Assembly: GCA_003644825.1 (NCBI GenBank)
Contig: QNDJ01000053.1
Location: forward strand, 1-8,225
Source of the DNA: Candidatus Zhuqueibacterota bacterium
GTDB taxonomy: Bacteria > SM23-31 > B21-G16
Reading direction: 5' to 3'
DNA length: 8,225 bases
Part shown: positions 1 through 6,148 of the stretch, one piece after another
Numbering within the stretch: the stretch's first letter is position 1
Layout: every line of letters begins with the position of its first letter
Notes under the pieces: generated by a model
Databases searched by the model: none
What the model saw: the letters and a program-made list of their open reading frames with translations, nothing else
What the model was told of the DNA's origin: nothing
Made by a program: the position numbers and the translations under genes

Positions 1-1
1 A

Positions 2-1093
2 TATAATGATGATTATTTTGATAATCTTGATGTATTAAGAAAAAGAGTCAGGGTTAAAATTAAGGATGAAAAACCATTCAGAAATGAATATAGAGAAATA
101 CTAAAATATTTTTATGAGATTTCTGATCTTTCTTCTATCTATAATGAGTATATAAACGGAGTAAATAAATTTTTTAATGGTAGATTTCGCCTGTTTATTG
201 AAAACCTTGAAAATTGTGGTATTCTTAATGATTCTTTGCTGGTTATTTTTTCTGACCATGGTGAAGGCCCCTGCACAGACCATTTTGGACATGGAGCCGA
301 GTTGTTTGATGGAATTGTGAGGGTTCCTTTAATAATGGTGTACACAGATTTTTTACCTGAAGGTATGGTCATAAATTCTCAGGTCAGAACTGTTGACATT
401 TTTTCTACTATTCTTGATATTGTAATTGGAGAAGAGAATTTTCCCGTTATAATAAGTGATACTGATAGTTTTAGCCTTCTTCCATATATATTTGAGAAAG
501 AGGGTAAAGACCTTCCAGCATATAGTGAAGTATGGAATCATAGTACTACGCAGGATGAAATGGATGATTTTATGAACGAATGTTTAGCTGCTGGAAGAGT
601 ACTTCCACCTTCGTATAATTATTCTATATATCAAAGAAGTGTCAGGATTCCCGAATACAAGTGTATCCTTCAGGGTGATGAAACCCTTATTGATGGTAAA
701 ATAGATATTGATGGTTCAGATATTGAGTTCGTAAAATCTCTATACAGGAATATTCTTAGAAGGGTTGAAGATAAAGGTGGGTTTGACCATTGGCTCGAAA
801 AATTGGAAAATGGTAATTTATCAAGGGAAGAGTTAATAAAACAATTTAAAAGTACAGAAGAAGCTATGAATATTAACAGACTTTATGACGTTAAAAATGA
901 TCCATTTGAAATTAATAATCTTTTAAATTCTGATAATATTAGTTATTATTTACCATTATTTAAAAAGTTTGTAGAAATAATTGAAATAATTAACTCTTAT
1001 TCGAATAGAAATAATGCGGATATTTATTATAGTAATGAAAAGGAAAGGCAGGAAATAGAAAAGGAATTGAAGAATCTTGGCTATCTTGGTTAG
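2..1093 (+). CDS. Sulfatase / alkaline-phosphatase-superfamily hydrolase with an inserted DUF4214-like segment (5' partial)
   Basis: The frame is open from base 2, so the start lies outside the window; the TTG at 236 is internal because homologous-looking sequence continues upstream. Residues are counted from base 2. S84-D85-H86-G87-E88 is the SDHGE metal-binding motif of sulfatases. G96-H97-G98, followed by a GIVRVPLIM-type strand, matches the family's second metal/substrate histidine and core strand, and a VRTVDIFSTILDI helix follows. The C-terminal subdomain has the usual 'Y-K' strand (EYKCIL) and the closing LYDVKNDPFEINNLL motif (residues 294-308). Between these sits a DUF4214-like stretch (about 242-289). 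The N-terminal part with the catalytic nucleophile is missing, so sulfate ester hydrolysis cannot be told from phosphatase or phosphoglycerol-transferase activity. No membrane segment is visible in the part present. The next gene starts 44 bp downstream, probably in the same operon. Confidence 0.88.
   Translation, partial: YNDDYFDNLDVLRKRVRVKIKDEKPFRNEYREILKYFYEISDLSSIYNEYINGVNKFFNGRFRLFIENLENCGILNDSLLVIFSDHGEGPCTDHFGHGAELFDGIVRVPLIMVYTDFLPEGMVINSQVRTVDIFSTILDIVIGEENFPVIISDTDSFSLLPYIFEKEGKDLPAYSEVWNHSTTQDEMDDFMNECLAAGRVLPPSYNYSIYQRSVRIPEYKCILQGDETLIDGKIDIDGSDIEFVKSLYRNILRRVEDKGGFDHWLEKLENGNLSREELIKQFKSTEEAMNINRLYDVKNDPFEINNLLNSDNISYYLPLFKKFVEIIEIINSYSNRNNADIYYSNEKERQEIEKELKNLGYLG
725..868 (+). 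other. DUF4214-like domain inserted in the sulfatase C-terminal region
   Basis: Residues about 242-289 (numbered from base 2) read SLYRNILRR, then DKGGFDHWLEKLENG, then LSREELIKQFKSTEEA. This is the usual DUF4214 pattern: LYR-x-LxR, D-x-x-G-x-x-x-W, L-x-x-G, a short amphipathic helix and a closing S-x-E-[AF]. DUF4214 is a small helical domain of uncertain function, often found in glycosyltransferases and surface proteins. Here it interrupts the sulfatase fold just before the LYD-x-x-NDP-x-E-x-NL motif and does not sit at a terminus. Confidence 0.75.
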
Positions 1094-1127
1094 ATACTTG
1101 AGTTAAAAAATATCTATATTAAAAACT

Positions 1128-1132
1128 GAGGA
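1128..1132 (+). promoter_or_regulatory. Ribosome binding site of the 1138 gene
   Basis: GAGGA lies 5 bases before the ATG at 1138, a good Shine-Dalgarno match at normal spacing. No terminator is visible in the 44-bp gap after the sulfatase-like gene, which supports co-transcription. Confidence 0.75.
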
Positions 1133-1137
1133 ATAAA

Positions 1138-1722
1138 ATGAATAAATGGTCCGAATTTTATAAGTCAAGAATGAGTTATGAAGAGCATTTAAAAGCAAAT
1201 TATTTAAGGGAATTCCTGAAAAAAATTCTCAAATACTGGAATGGTGGACCGATTCTTGAAATAGGAACAGGAACCGGCTATTTATCCATATACTTGTCAA
1301 AAAACAGGATTGATGTAAAAGCCGTTGATAATGATGAAGATATACTGGAGAAATGCAGATTTTCTAATAATATTCTTGAAGGAAGTGCAGAGTTTATATA
1401 TTGTGATGCTTTTGAATTATCTTCAAAATTTAAAGATGAAGAGTTTGATGTTGTTTTTCATCAGGGGTTGTTTGAACATTTTTCTGATGAGGATATTACC
1501 AGGCTTTTAGAAGAGCAATTTAAGATTGGGAAATACGTTTTGTTCAGTGTTCCTTCGAAATATTATCCTCAAAAAGATTTTGGTGATGAAAGACTAATGG
1601 ATAAAGAAGCATGGCTTCAAATTTTAAGTTCTTATAATAAATTTATTATTGAGATTGAGTATCATGGACATACTGAAGGTTCAAAGGAACATTTGTTTTT
1701 TGCTATAAGGAGCCCCTATTTT
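1138..1722 (+). other. Class I SAM-dependent methyltransferase domain (N-terminal module)
   Basis: Residues 1-195 form a complete Rossmann methyltransferase core: glycine-rich SAM loop ILEIGTGTG (39-47), ribose-binding acidic residue D64, adenine-side CDA at 89-91, and the post-motif strand FDVVFHQGLFEHF (103-115). The layout resembles the Methyltransf_11/23/25 group, which methylates small molecules or sugars. Methyltransferases that cap O-antigen chains are known, so methylation of the glycan made by the attached transferases is plausible, but the substrate is an inference. Confidence 0.88.
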
Positions 1723-4700
1723 AGATTACCCTCTGTAAAAAGGAGGATTAAAAAATCTGCAGTTATAAAAGGGAGAAGAACAAAACCAGAAATTGTATGG
1801 GAATCCTTAATATTTCATCCCAGTGGTTACGCAGCAATCGCAAGAAATACGGTTATTGGGCTTGATTATATAGGATTAAAGGTGTGTTTGAATCCTATGA
1901 CTCTTACTGTAAAAATGGATTATGACCTTGAAACGGTGCATAAATTGATTCATATGATTGAAAATAAACCATCGGGTAATTCGGTTTATGTTTTTCATCA
2001 TCCTCCTGCGGGTTTTAAAGGTGAGGATTTTTTTACAGAAGCTATAAAGAGAAACAGTGGAATGAAAAGGTATATTGGAAGTACTATGTTTGAGACTGAC
2101 AGGATTCCACCGATGTGGGTAAGTGCCTGCAACAAAATGGATGAAATATGGGTACCAACAAAATTTAATCTTGAAACTTTTTCAAGGTCAGGTGTTAGTA
2201 GAGAAAAAATAAAAGTTATTCCGTTTGGCATAGACCCTAAATTGTTCACAAAAAGAAAGTATGAAAAGATAAGTTTTCCGGGTAATAAAGGATTTAATTT
2301 TATCTCTGTTTTTGAATGGACAAAAAGAAAAGGCTGGGATATTTTACTTAAAGCATATCTTACAGAATTTGATTACAGAGAAGATGTTGCTTTAAATCTG
2401 TTTGTTTATCGTGGTTCCGGGACTGACTTAAATGATAAAGAATCTATTTCAGTAAAGGCATACAGGTATATTACAGAAGTTCTTGGGATTGACCCTTACA
2501 GGAAGCCTCATCTAAATATTATAGAAGCAGTGATACCTTATCATGAGATGCCCGGAATATATTTCTCTGCCGATGCATTTGTTCTTTCTTCAAGAGGGGA
2601 AGGCTGGGGGATGCCATATATGGAAGCGATGACTGCTGGATTACCTACAATCGCTACAAGATGGAGTGGTCAGCTACAGTTTATGAATGATGAAAATAGC
2701 TATTTAATTGATATTGATGGTCTTTCTCCTGTAGATTCCGAACAAATTAAGGATAACAGGTATTATGAAGGACATAAATGGGCTGAACCTTCTGTTACTC
2801 AAACTAAAAAACTTATGAGAAAAGTATTTACTGATAGAAAAGAAGCTCAACAGAAAGGTGAATATGCAAAATATGATATTCTTAATAATTGGACAATTAT
2901 CAACACTGCTCATAAAATAGAAAAAAGAGTAATGGAGATAATAGAAGAAGAATCGAAAACTCGAATTCCAGTTTCAGTTAATAGAAATATGAAGATTGAT
3001 GAGCAAATAGTGTGGAATTCACCTGTGTTTGATATTAGTGGATATGCTGAAGAAGCGAGAAATTTAATCCTTGGATTATATGAATATTCTGATATTGATA
3101 TTAAATTAAAACCTGTGAACTGGAGCAATATTAAATCTGAATTAGATGAAAAGGAAAAACATATACTTGAAAGATTAATTGAAAATGAAGAAAAGAAAAA
3201 ATATATAAATTTGTATAATATTTTTCCTTCATTTTTTGAACGGAATGAAAAAGCGGTTTATAACATAGGAAGAACCCTTTTTGAGACTGACAGAATACCC
3301 GGGGATTGGGTGGATAAATGCAATGAAATGGATGAGATATGGGTTCCATCGGATTTTAATATTGATACTTTTTCAAAATCTGGTGTTATAAGAGAGAAAT
3401 TATATAAAATTCCCGAATGCTTGGAACCGGAAAAATTTGACCCTGGTTTGGCACCTCTTTATATTCCTGAAAAGAAAGAATTCAACTTTATATCAATATT
3501 TGACTGGAGCTTAAGAAAGGGCTGGGATGTTCTTCTTAGAGCTTTTATTGAAGAATTTTCACCGGATGAAGAAGTTTCTCTAACTTTGAAAACATATTCT
3601 TCCTATGGATTAAGCGGAGAAGATATACAGGAAATAATTGTGGATTTTATAAGGAACCGTCTGAAGAGAGAGCTCGAAAAAGCTCCAAGGGTAATTCTTA
3701 TAAGTAAATTAATGTCTGAAAAAGAATTACTTCAGTTTTACAGAACAGGAGATGCATTTGTTTTACCATCGAGAGGAGAAGGATGGGGTAGGCCATTGAT
3801 GGAAGCAATGGCAATGGGACTGCCTGTAATTGGTACCCGATGGAGTGGAAACCTGGAGTTTATGAACGATAGAAATTCTTATCTTATAGATTGTTCGATT
3901 GTAAATGTTAGTAAAGAAGCTGTTAAAGAGGTTTCTTATTTTGAGGGTCATAAGTGGGCTGAACCATCGGTTGAACACCTGAAAAAAACTATGAGATTTA
4001 TATTTGAAAATTATGATAAGGCTATGGAAAAAGGAAAAATAGCTAGAGATGATATCATAAATAAATTTTCCAGAAAAACTGTTGCAAATCTTATTCAAGA
4101 AAGATTGGATTTTTTGAGAAAAAACAATTTTAAAGTAAAATCCAGAACTAAGAACTATGAAATAAAAAGTGGAAAAATTGCAGGAAAAAAAATTGAGAAA
4201 CCTTCAGTAGTATGGGAGGGGTCACAGTTTGTTTATCACAGTTTTGGGCTTGTAAACCGGGAAATGTGTTCTGCTCTTATAGGTTTAAATGGATGTAATC
4301 TGAGTATTAAATTATATGAAAAGCACGAGTTTGATTCTGGAGTTGAACCTGTTCGGTTAAGAACTCTTGAAAATTATTTTGGTAAGAAATTTATAGGAAA
4401 ACCTGATTTCTGGATTAAACATAAATGGCCACCTGATTTTAATAGGCCAGAAACTAAATACTGGATTGTAATTCAACCCTGGGAATATGGTAGTCTGCCC
4501 CGCAACTGGATTGAACCAATGAATAATACTGTTGATGAGCTATGGGTTCCGAGTAGTTTTGTAAAAAAATGTTATATTGAAAGTGGAATAAATCCCGACA
4601 AAATTTTTGTTATTCCTGATGGAGTAAATACATCTATTTTTAATCCATACAGAGAACCTCTGGAGTTAAATACTGATAAATCGTTTAAATTTTTATTTGT

Positions 4701-5934
4701 TGGTGGTTCTATCTGGAGAAAAGGGATTGATGTTCTTTTGAAGGTTTACACAAGTTTATTTTCAAAGCATGATGATGTTTGCCTTGTAATAAAAGATATG
4801 GGACAGGATACTTTTTATAAAGGGCAGGGGGCTGTAAATACAATAAAGAAAATTATGAAAGATAAAAATTCTGCTGAAATTATTTATATTGATAAGAAAC
4901 TTACTGAAAACCAGATAGCTGGTTTATATACGGCTTGTAATTGTCTTGTACATCCATACAGGGGTGAAGGATTTGGTTTACCGGTTGCTGAAGCTATGGC
5001 TTGCGGATTACCAGTTATTGTAACAAAGGGAGGTGCCTGTGATGATTTTTGTACCGATGAAATTGTCTACTGGGTTTCTTCCAGTAGGAAGGAAGTAGAA
5101 ATTAAAGAAAAATTGATTGGTCAGGGGTGGGTACTTGAACCTGACCCGGGTGAACTGGCTGTTCAGATGAAAAAGGTGGTGGATAATTATGAGGAAGCTC
5201 GTGAGAAAGGGGAAAGAGCAGAAGTTTATGTGAGAAATAATTTAACCTGGAAAATTTCAGCAGAAAAGATTATAGAAAGATTTCAGGAGGTTTTAAATAA
5301 AATGGAACAAAATAGTAAAAGTGATTTAATTAAAAAAGAAGCAGAAAATGGAAAAATAGACCCCGATAAGTTTTTAGAAGAAGCAAGAGAATTGTTTGAA
5401 AATGGTAGACTTGAAGATTCTTATAAAAAGTATGAGGAATTATATAAGTTGAAGCCGGATAACTCTGAGGTTCTCCTTGGATATGGTGCTGTTTCATTTA
5501 AGCTTAAAAAATTGGAAGAAGCAGAAAGACTTTTTAAAGAGGGGATTAAATTATTTCCTGAAAATCCAGAATTTTATAATAATATTGGATGTGTTATGTT
5601 TCAGAAGGGTAGATATGATGAAGCAGAAAAGAATTTTAGAGAATCAATAAAACTTGATAGTGAAAATTTGAATGCTGAAAAAAACTTTGCAAATTTTTTG
5701 TTGCAAACTGGAAAATACAGAGAAGTAATTCCGGTTTGTGAAAATATACTGAATAAGTACCCTGATGAAATTGAGACAATGGTAATACTTGGTAATTGTT
5801 GTTATTATTTAAATTTTGTAGATGAAGCAATAAAACTCTACGAAAAAGCCCTTTCTATCTCTCCTGATTTTGAAGATGCAAGAGTAAATTTAGAACTTGT
5901 TAGAAAAAAGTTAGAGTATAAAAAACACCCTTAA
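1138..5934 (+). CDS. Five-part fusion: SAM methyltransferase - three GT4-like glycosyltransferase modules - TPR
   Basis: The protein has 1598 residues and starts at an ATG behind GAGGA. Residues 1-195 are a class I SAM methyltransferase: motif I E41-I-G-T-G-T-G47, acidic D64 ending the second strand, CDAF at 89-92, and an FDVVFHQGLFEHF segment at 103-115. Three full GT-B modules follow: A (about 218-615), B (622-1000) and C (1021-1395). Each opens with a V-W-[EN] strand (W221, W626, W1026) and carries a donor-phosphate-binding RKG motif (K398, K794, K1195) and the GT4 E-x7-E pair (E488/E496, E881/E889, E1277/E1285). Five TPRs of 34 residues fill 1408-1578. No signal peptide or membrane helix is seen, so it is probably cytoplasmic, acting on nucleotide-sugar donors. 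Donor, acceptor and methylation site cannot be read from sequence. The reading frame is uninterrupted and module spacing is regular (about 393-405 residues), arguing against an assembly artefact. The inferred role is multi-step glycan assembly with methylation. Confidence 0.93.
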   Translation: MNKWSEFYKSRMSYEEHLKANYLREFLKKILKYWNGGPILEIGTGTGYLSIYLSKNRIDVKAVDNDEDILEKCRFSNNILEGSAEFIYCDAFELSSKFKDEEFDVVFHQGLFEHFSDEDITRLLEEQFKIGKYVLFSVPSKYYPQKDFGDERLMDKEAWLQILSSYNKFIIEIEYHGHTEGSKEHLFFAIRSPYFRLPSVKRRIKKSAVIKGRRTKPEIVWESLIFHPSGYAAIARNTVIGLDYIGLKVCLNPMTLTVKMDYDLETVHKLIHMIENKPSGNSVYVFHHPPAGFKGEDFFTEAIKRNSGMKRYIGSTMFETDRIPPMWVSACNKMDEIWVPTKFNLETFSRSGVSREKIKVIPFGIDPKLFTKRKYEKISFPGNKGFNFISVFEWTKRKGWDILLKAYLTEFDYREDVALNLFVYRGSGTDLNDKESISVKAYRYITEVLGIDPYRKPHLNIIEAVIPYHEMPGIYFSADAFVLSSRGEGWGMPYMEAMTAGLPTIATRWSGQLQFMNDENSYLIDIDGLSPVDSEQIKDNRYYEGHKWAEPSVTQTKKLMRKVFTDRKEAQQKGEYAKYDILNNWTIINTAHKIEKRVMEIIEEESKTRIPVSVNRNMKIDEQIVWNSPVFDISGYAEEARNLILGLYEYSDIDIKLKPVNWSNIKSELDEKEKHILERLIENEEKKKYINLYNIFPSFFERNEKAVYNIGRTLFETDRIPGDWVDKCNEMDEIWVPSDFNIDTFSKSGVIREKLYKIPECLEPEKFDPGLAPLYIPEKKEFNFISIFDWSLRKGWDVLLRAFIEEFSPDEEVSLTLKTYSSYGLSGEDIQEIIVDFIRNRLKRELEKAPRVILISKLMSEKELLQFYRTGDAFVLPSRGEGWGRPLMEAMAMGLPVIGTRWSGNLEFMNDRNSYLIDCSIVNVSKEAVKEVSYFEGHKWAEPSVEHLKKTMRFIFENYDKAMEKGKIARDDIINKFSRKTVANLIQERLDFLRKNNFKVKSRTKNYEIKSGKIAGKKIEKPSVVWEGSQFVYHSFGLVNREMCSALIGLNGCNLSIKLYEKHEFDSGVEPVRLRTLENYFGKKFIGKPDFWIKHKWPPDFNRPETKYWIVIQPWEYGSLPRNWIEPMNNTVDELWVPSSFVKKCYIESGINPDKIFVIPDGVNTSIFNPYREPLELNTDKSFKFLFVGGSIWRKGIDVLLKVYTSLFSKHDDVCLVIKDMGQDTFYKGQGAVNTIKKIMKDKNSAEIIYIDKKLTENQIAGLYTACNCLVHPYRGEGFGLPVAEAMACGLPVIVTKGGACDDFCTDEIVYWVSSSRKEVEIKEKLIGQGWVLEPDPGELAVQMKKVVDNYEEAREKGERAEVYVRNNLTWKISAEKIIERFQEVLNKMEQNSKSDLIKKEAENGKIDPDKFLEEARELFENGRLEDSYKKYEELYKLKPDNSEVLLGYGAVSFKLKKLEEAERLFKEGIKLFPENPEFYNNIGCVMFQKGRYDEAEKNFRESIKLDSENLNAEKNFANFLLQTGKYREVIPVCENILNKYPDEIETMVILGNCCYYLNFVDEAIKLYEKALSISPDFEDARVNLELVRKKLEYKKHP
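1789..2982 (+). other. GT-B glycosyltransferase module A (GT4-like)
   Basis: Residues about 218-615. It includes an N-terminal domain with the FETDRIP motif (from F318), MDEIWVP, the acceptor/donor hinge IPFGIDP (361-367), FEWTKRKGWD (392-401, K398), and SRGEGWGMPYMEAM with E488 and E496 as the E-x7-E pair. It closes with the EGHKWAEPSV signature, a metagenomic-looking GT4 variant shared with module B. All motifs expected for an active enzyme are present. Confidence 0.88.
3001..4137 (+). other. GT-B glycosyltransferase module B (GT4-like, altered hinge loop)
   Basis: Residues about 622-1000. It mirrors module A: FETDRIP from F715, MDEIWVP, FDWSLRKGWD (788-797, K794), SRGEGWGRPLMEAM with E881/E889, and EGHKWAEPSV. 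The hinge that reads IPFGIDP in A and IPDGVN in C reads I758-P-E-C-L-E-P764 here, so the normally conserved glycine is C761. The E-x7-E pair is intact, so it may be active with a changed donor pocket, or may be partly degenerate. Confidence 0.86.
4198..5322 (+). other. GT-B glycosyltransferase module C (GT4-like, divergent)
   Basis: Residues about 1021-1395. The first half has QPWEYGSLPRNWI (1113 on) in place of the FETDRIP motif, followed by VDELWVPSSF. The second half has IPDGVN (1159-1164), GGSIWRKGID (K1195) and HPYRGEGFGLPVAEAMACG with E1277/E1285. It lacks the EGHKWAEPSV signature of A and B, and its motif wording is closer to ordinary GT4 enzymes. It therefore probably has different donor or acceptor specificity. 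Confidence 0.87.
5359..5871 (+). repeat. Five tandem TPR protein repeats (C-terminal)
   Basis: Residues 1408-1578 divide into five 34-residue units starting near 1408, 1443, 1477, 1511 and 1545. Each has the TPR pattern of small residues in helix A, G-x-[YL]-[DE]-EA at the turn and a closing P-[DE]-[ND]. A typical unit is residues 1477-1510 with GRYDEAEKNF. TPRs form a superhelix for protein-protein contacts, so this tail probably docks a partner or a protein acceptor. Confidence 0.9.
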
Positions 5935-5963
5935 ATTATAAACTTATTTTTTGTAAATGCCGA

Positions 5964-6093
5964 AATAATATTGAAGGCTTTTGGGTGTGTCTTGGTCCCC
6001 GATTTTATTTCAAGTCTGTTTTGAATGGAGAACCCGATTGACATAAAATTGCTATCGGGGATAAACAGGGATGTTTCCAGCCTTTAAATTATT
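5964..6093. repeat. Imperfect inverted repeat with about 40-bp arms in the intergenic gap
   Basis: Arms 5964-6003 and 6054-6093 are each 40 bases long and pair at three blocks: aataat (5964-5969) with attatt (6088-6093), aaggct (5974-5979) with agcctt (6079-6084), and tccccgat (5996-6003) with atcgggga (6054-6061). The stretch between blocks two and three pairs poorly. The 50-base centre includes a small ttcaa/ttgaa hairpin (6009-6025). No T-tract follows, so it is not a standard terminator. It could be a small-RNA or leader structure, or a relic of a small mobile or interspersed repeat. Confidence 0.6.
6038..6065 (+). promoter_or_regulatory. Candidate sigma-70-type promoter for the GT-A/TPR gene
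   Basis: TTGACA at 6038-6043 is a perfect -35 box. With a 16-bp spacer it is followed by GATAAA at 6060-6065, a 4/6 match to the -10 consensus that keeps the ATAA core. Predicted transcription would start near 6072, leaving a leader of about 77 bases before the TTG at 6149. The -10 overlaps the right arm of the inverted repeat. In AT-rich DNA such matches also arise by chance. Confidence 0.4.
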
Positions 6094-6102
6094 CAGATAA
6101 AT

Positions 6103-6148
6103 TTTTATTTAACAGGGAAAGTTGATTTTATTTAACAGGGATAGTTAA
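6103..6148 (+). repeat. Two tandem 23-bp direct repeats abutting the start codon
   Basis: Units 6103-6125 and 6126-6148 match at 21 of 23 positions (differences at the 17th and 22nd bases). Both contain tttaacaggga. The same AACAGGGA octamer occurs a third time at 6064-6071 in the inverted repeat arm. The second unit ends exactly one base before the TTG start and provides the ribosome binding site. Confidence 0.88.
6137..6141 (+). promoter_or_regulatory. Ribosome binding site that supports the TTG start at 6149
   Basis: AGGGA lies 7 bases upstream of TTG. A second copy of the same element 23 bases upstream (6114-6118) is too far from the start to be used. The in-frame codon immediately before the TTG is a TAA stop (6146-6148), so the gene cannot begin earlier. 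Confidence 0.65.

Larger units (their letters stand above)
1789..4137 (+). repeat. Internal duplication of glycosyltransferase modules A and B
   Basis: Modules A and B share long diagnostic stretches (FETDRIP, MDEIWVP, RGEGWG, WSG-L-FMND-NSYLID, EGHKWAEPSV) at offsets of 1176-1191 bp. Identity remains visible in DNA. For example, tttgagactgacag occurs at 2089 and 3280, and 'ggctgaacc' with flanks at about 2781 and 3957. This is an in-frame tandem duplication, more recent than the split from module C. Confidence 0.85.
5935..6148. other. Intergenic region (214 bp) with structured repeats and no gene
   Basis: No reading frame here has a plausible start and ribosome binding site. It holds the inverted repeat, the candidate promoter, and the 23-bp tandem repeat described separately. 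Confidence 0.7.

Noticed and set aside
236-1093. Sulfatase-like gene beginning at the TTG at 236
   Set aside because: The same frame is open to base 2 and the upstream residues continue the sulfatase fold (the strand before SDHGE), so 236 is internal.
1998-4098. Antisense open frames of 69-111 codons under the glycosyltransferase modules
   Set aside because: They lie opposite strongly conserved coding sequence, have no visible domains or ribosome binding sites, and are expected shadows.
5359-5934. O-GlcNAc-transferase-like enzyme (TPR plus glycosyltransferase)
   Set aside because: OGT has N-terminal TPRs and a GT41 catalytic domain. Here the TPRs are C-terminal and the motifs are GT4-like, so only the idea of protein docking is kept.
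5996-6061. Rho-independent terminator for the large fusion gene
   Set aside because: The stem is perfect, but the loop is 50 bases long and no T-run follows the right arm.
6025-6087. 20-codon ATG reading frame in the intergenic gap
   Set aside because: No ribosome binding site, no recognisable similarity, and it lies inside the inverted repeat.
6070-6099. Nine-codon frame beginning at the ATG after AACAGGG
   Set aside because: Although an AGGG precedes it, the spacing is far too short and the peptide is trivial; kept only as a possible leader artefact.
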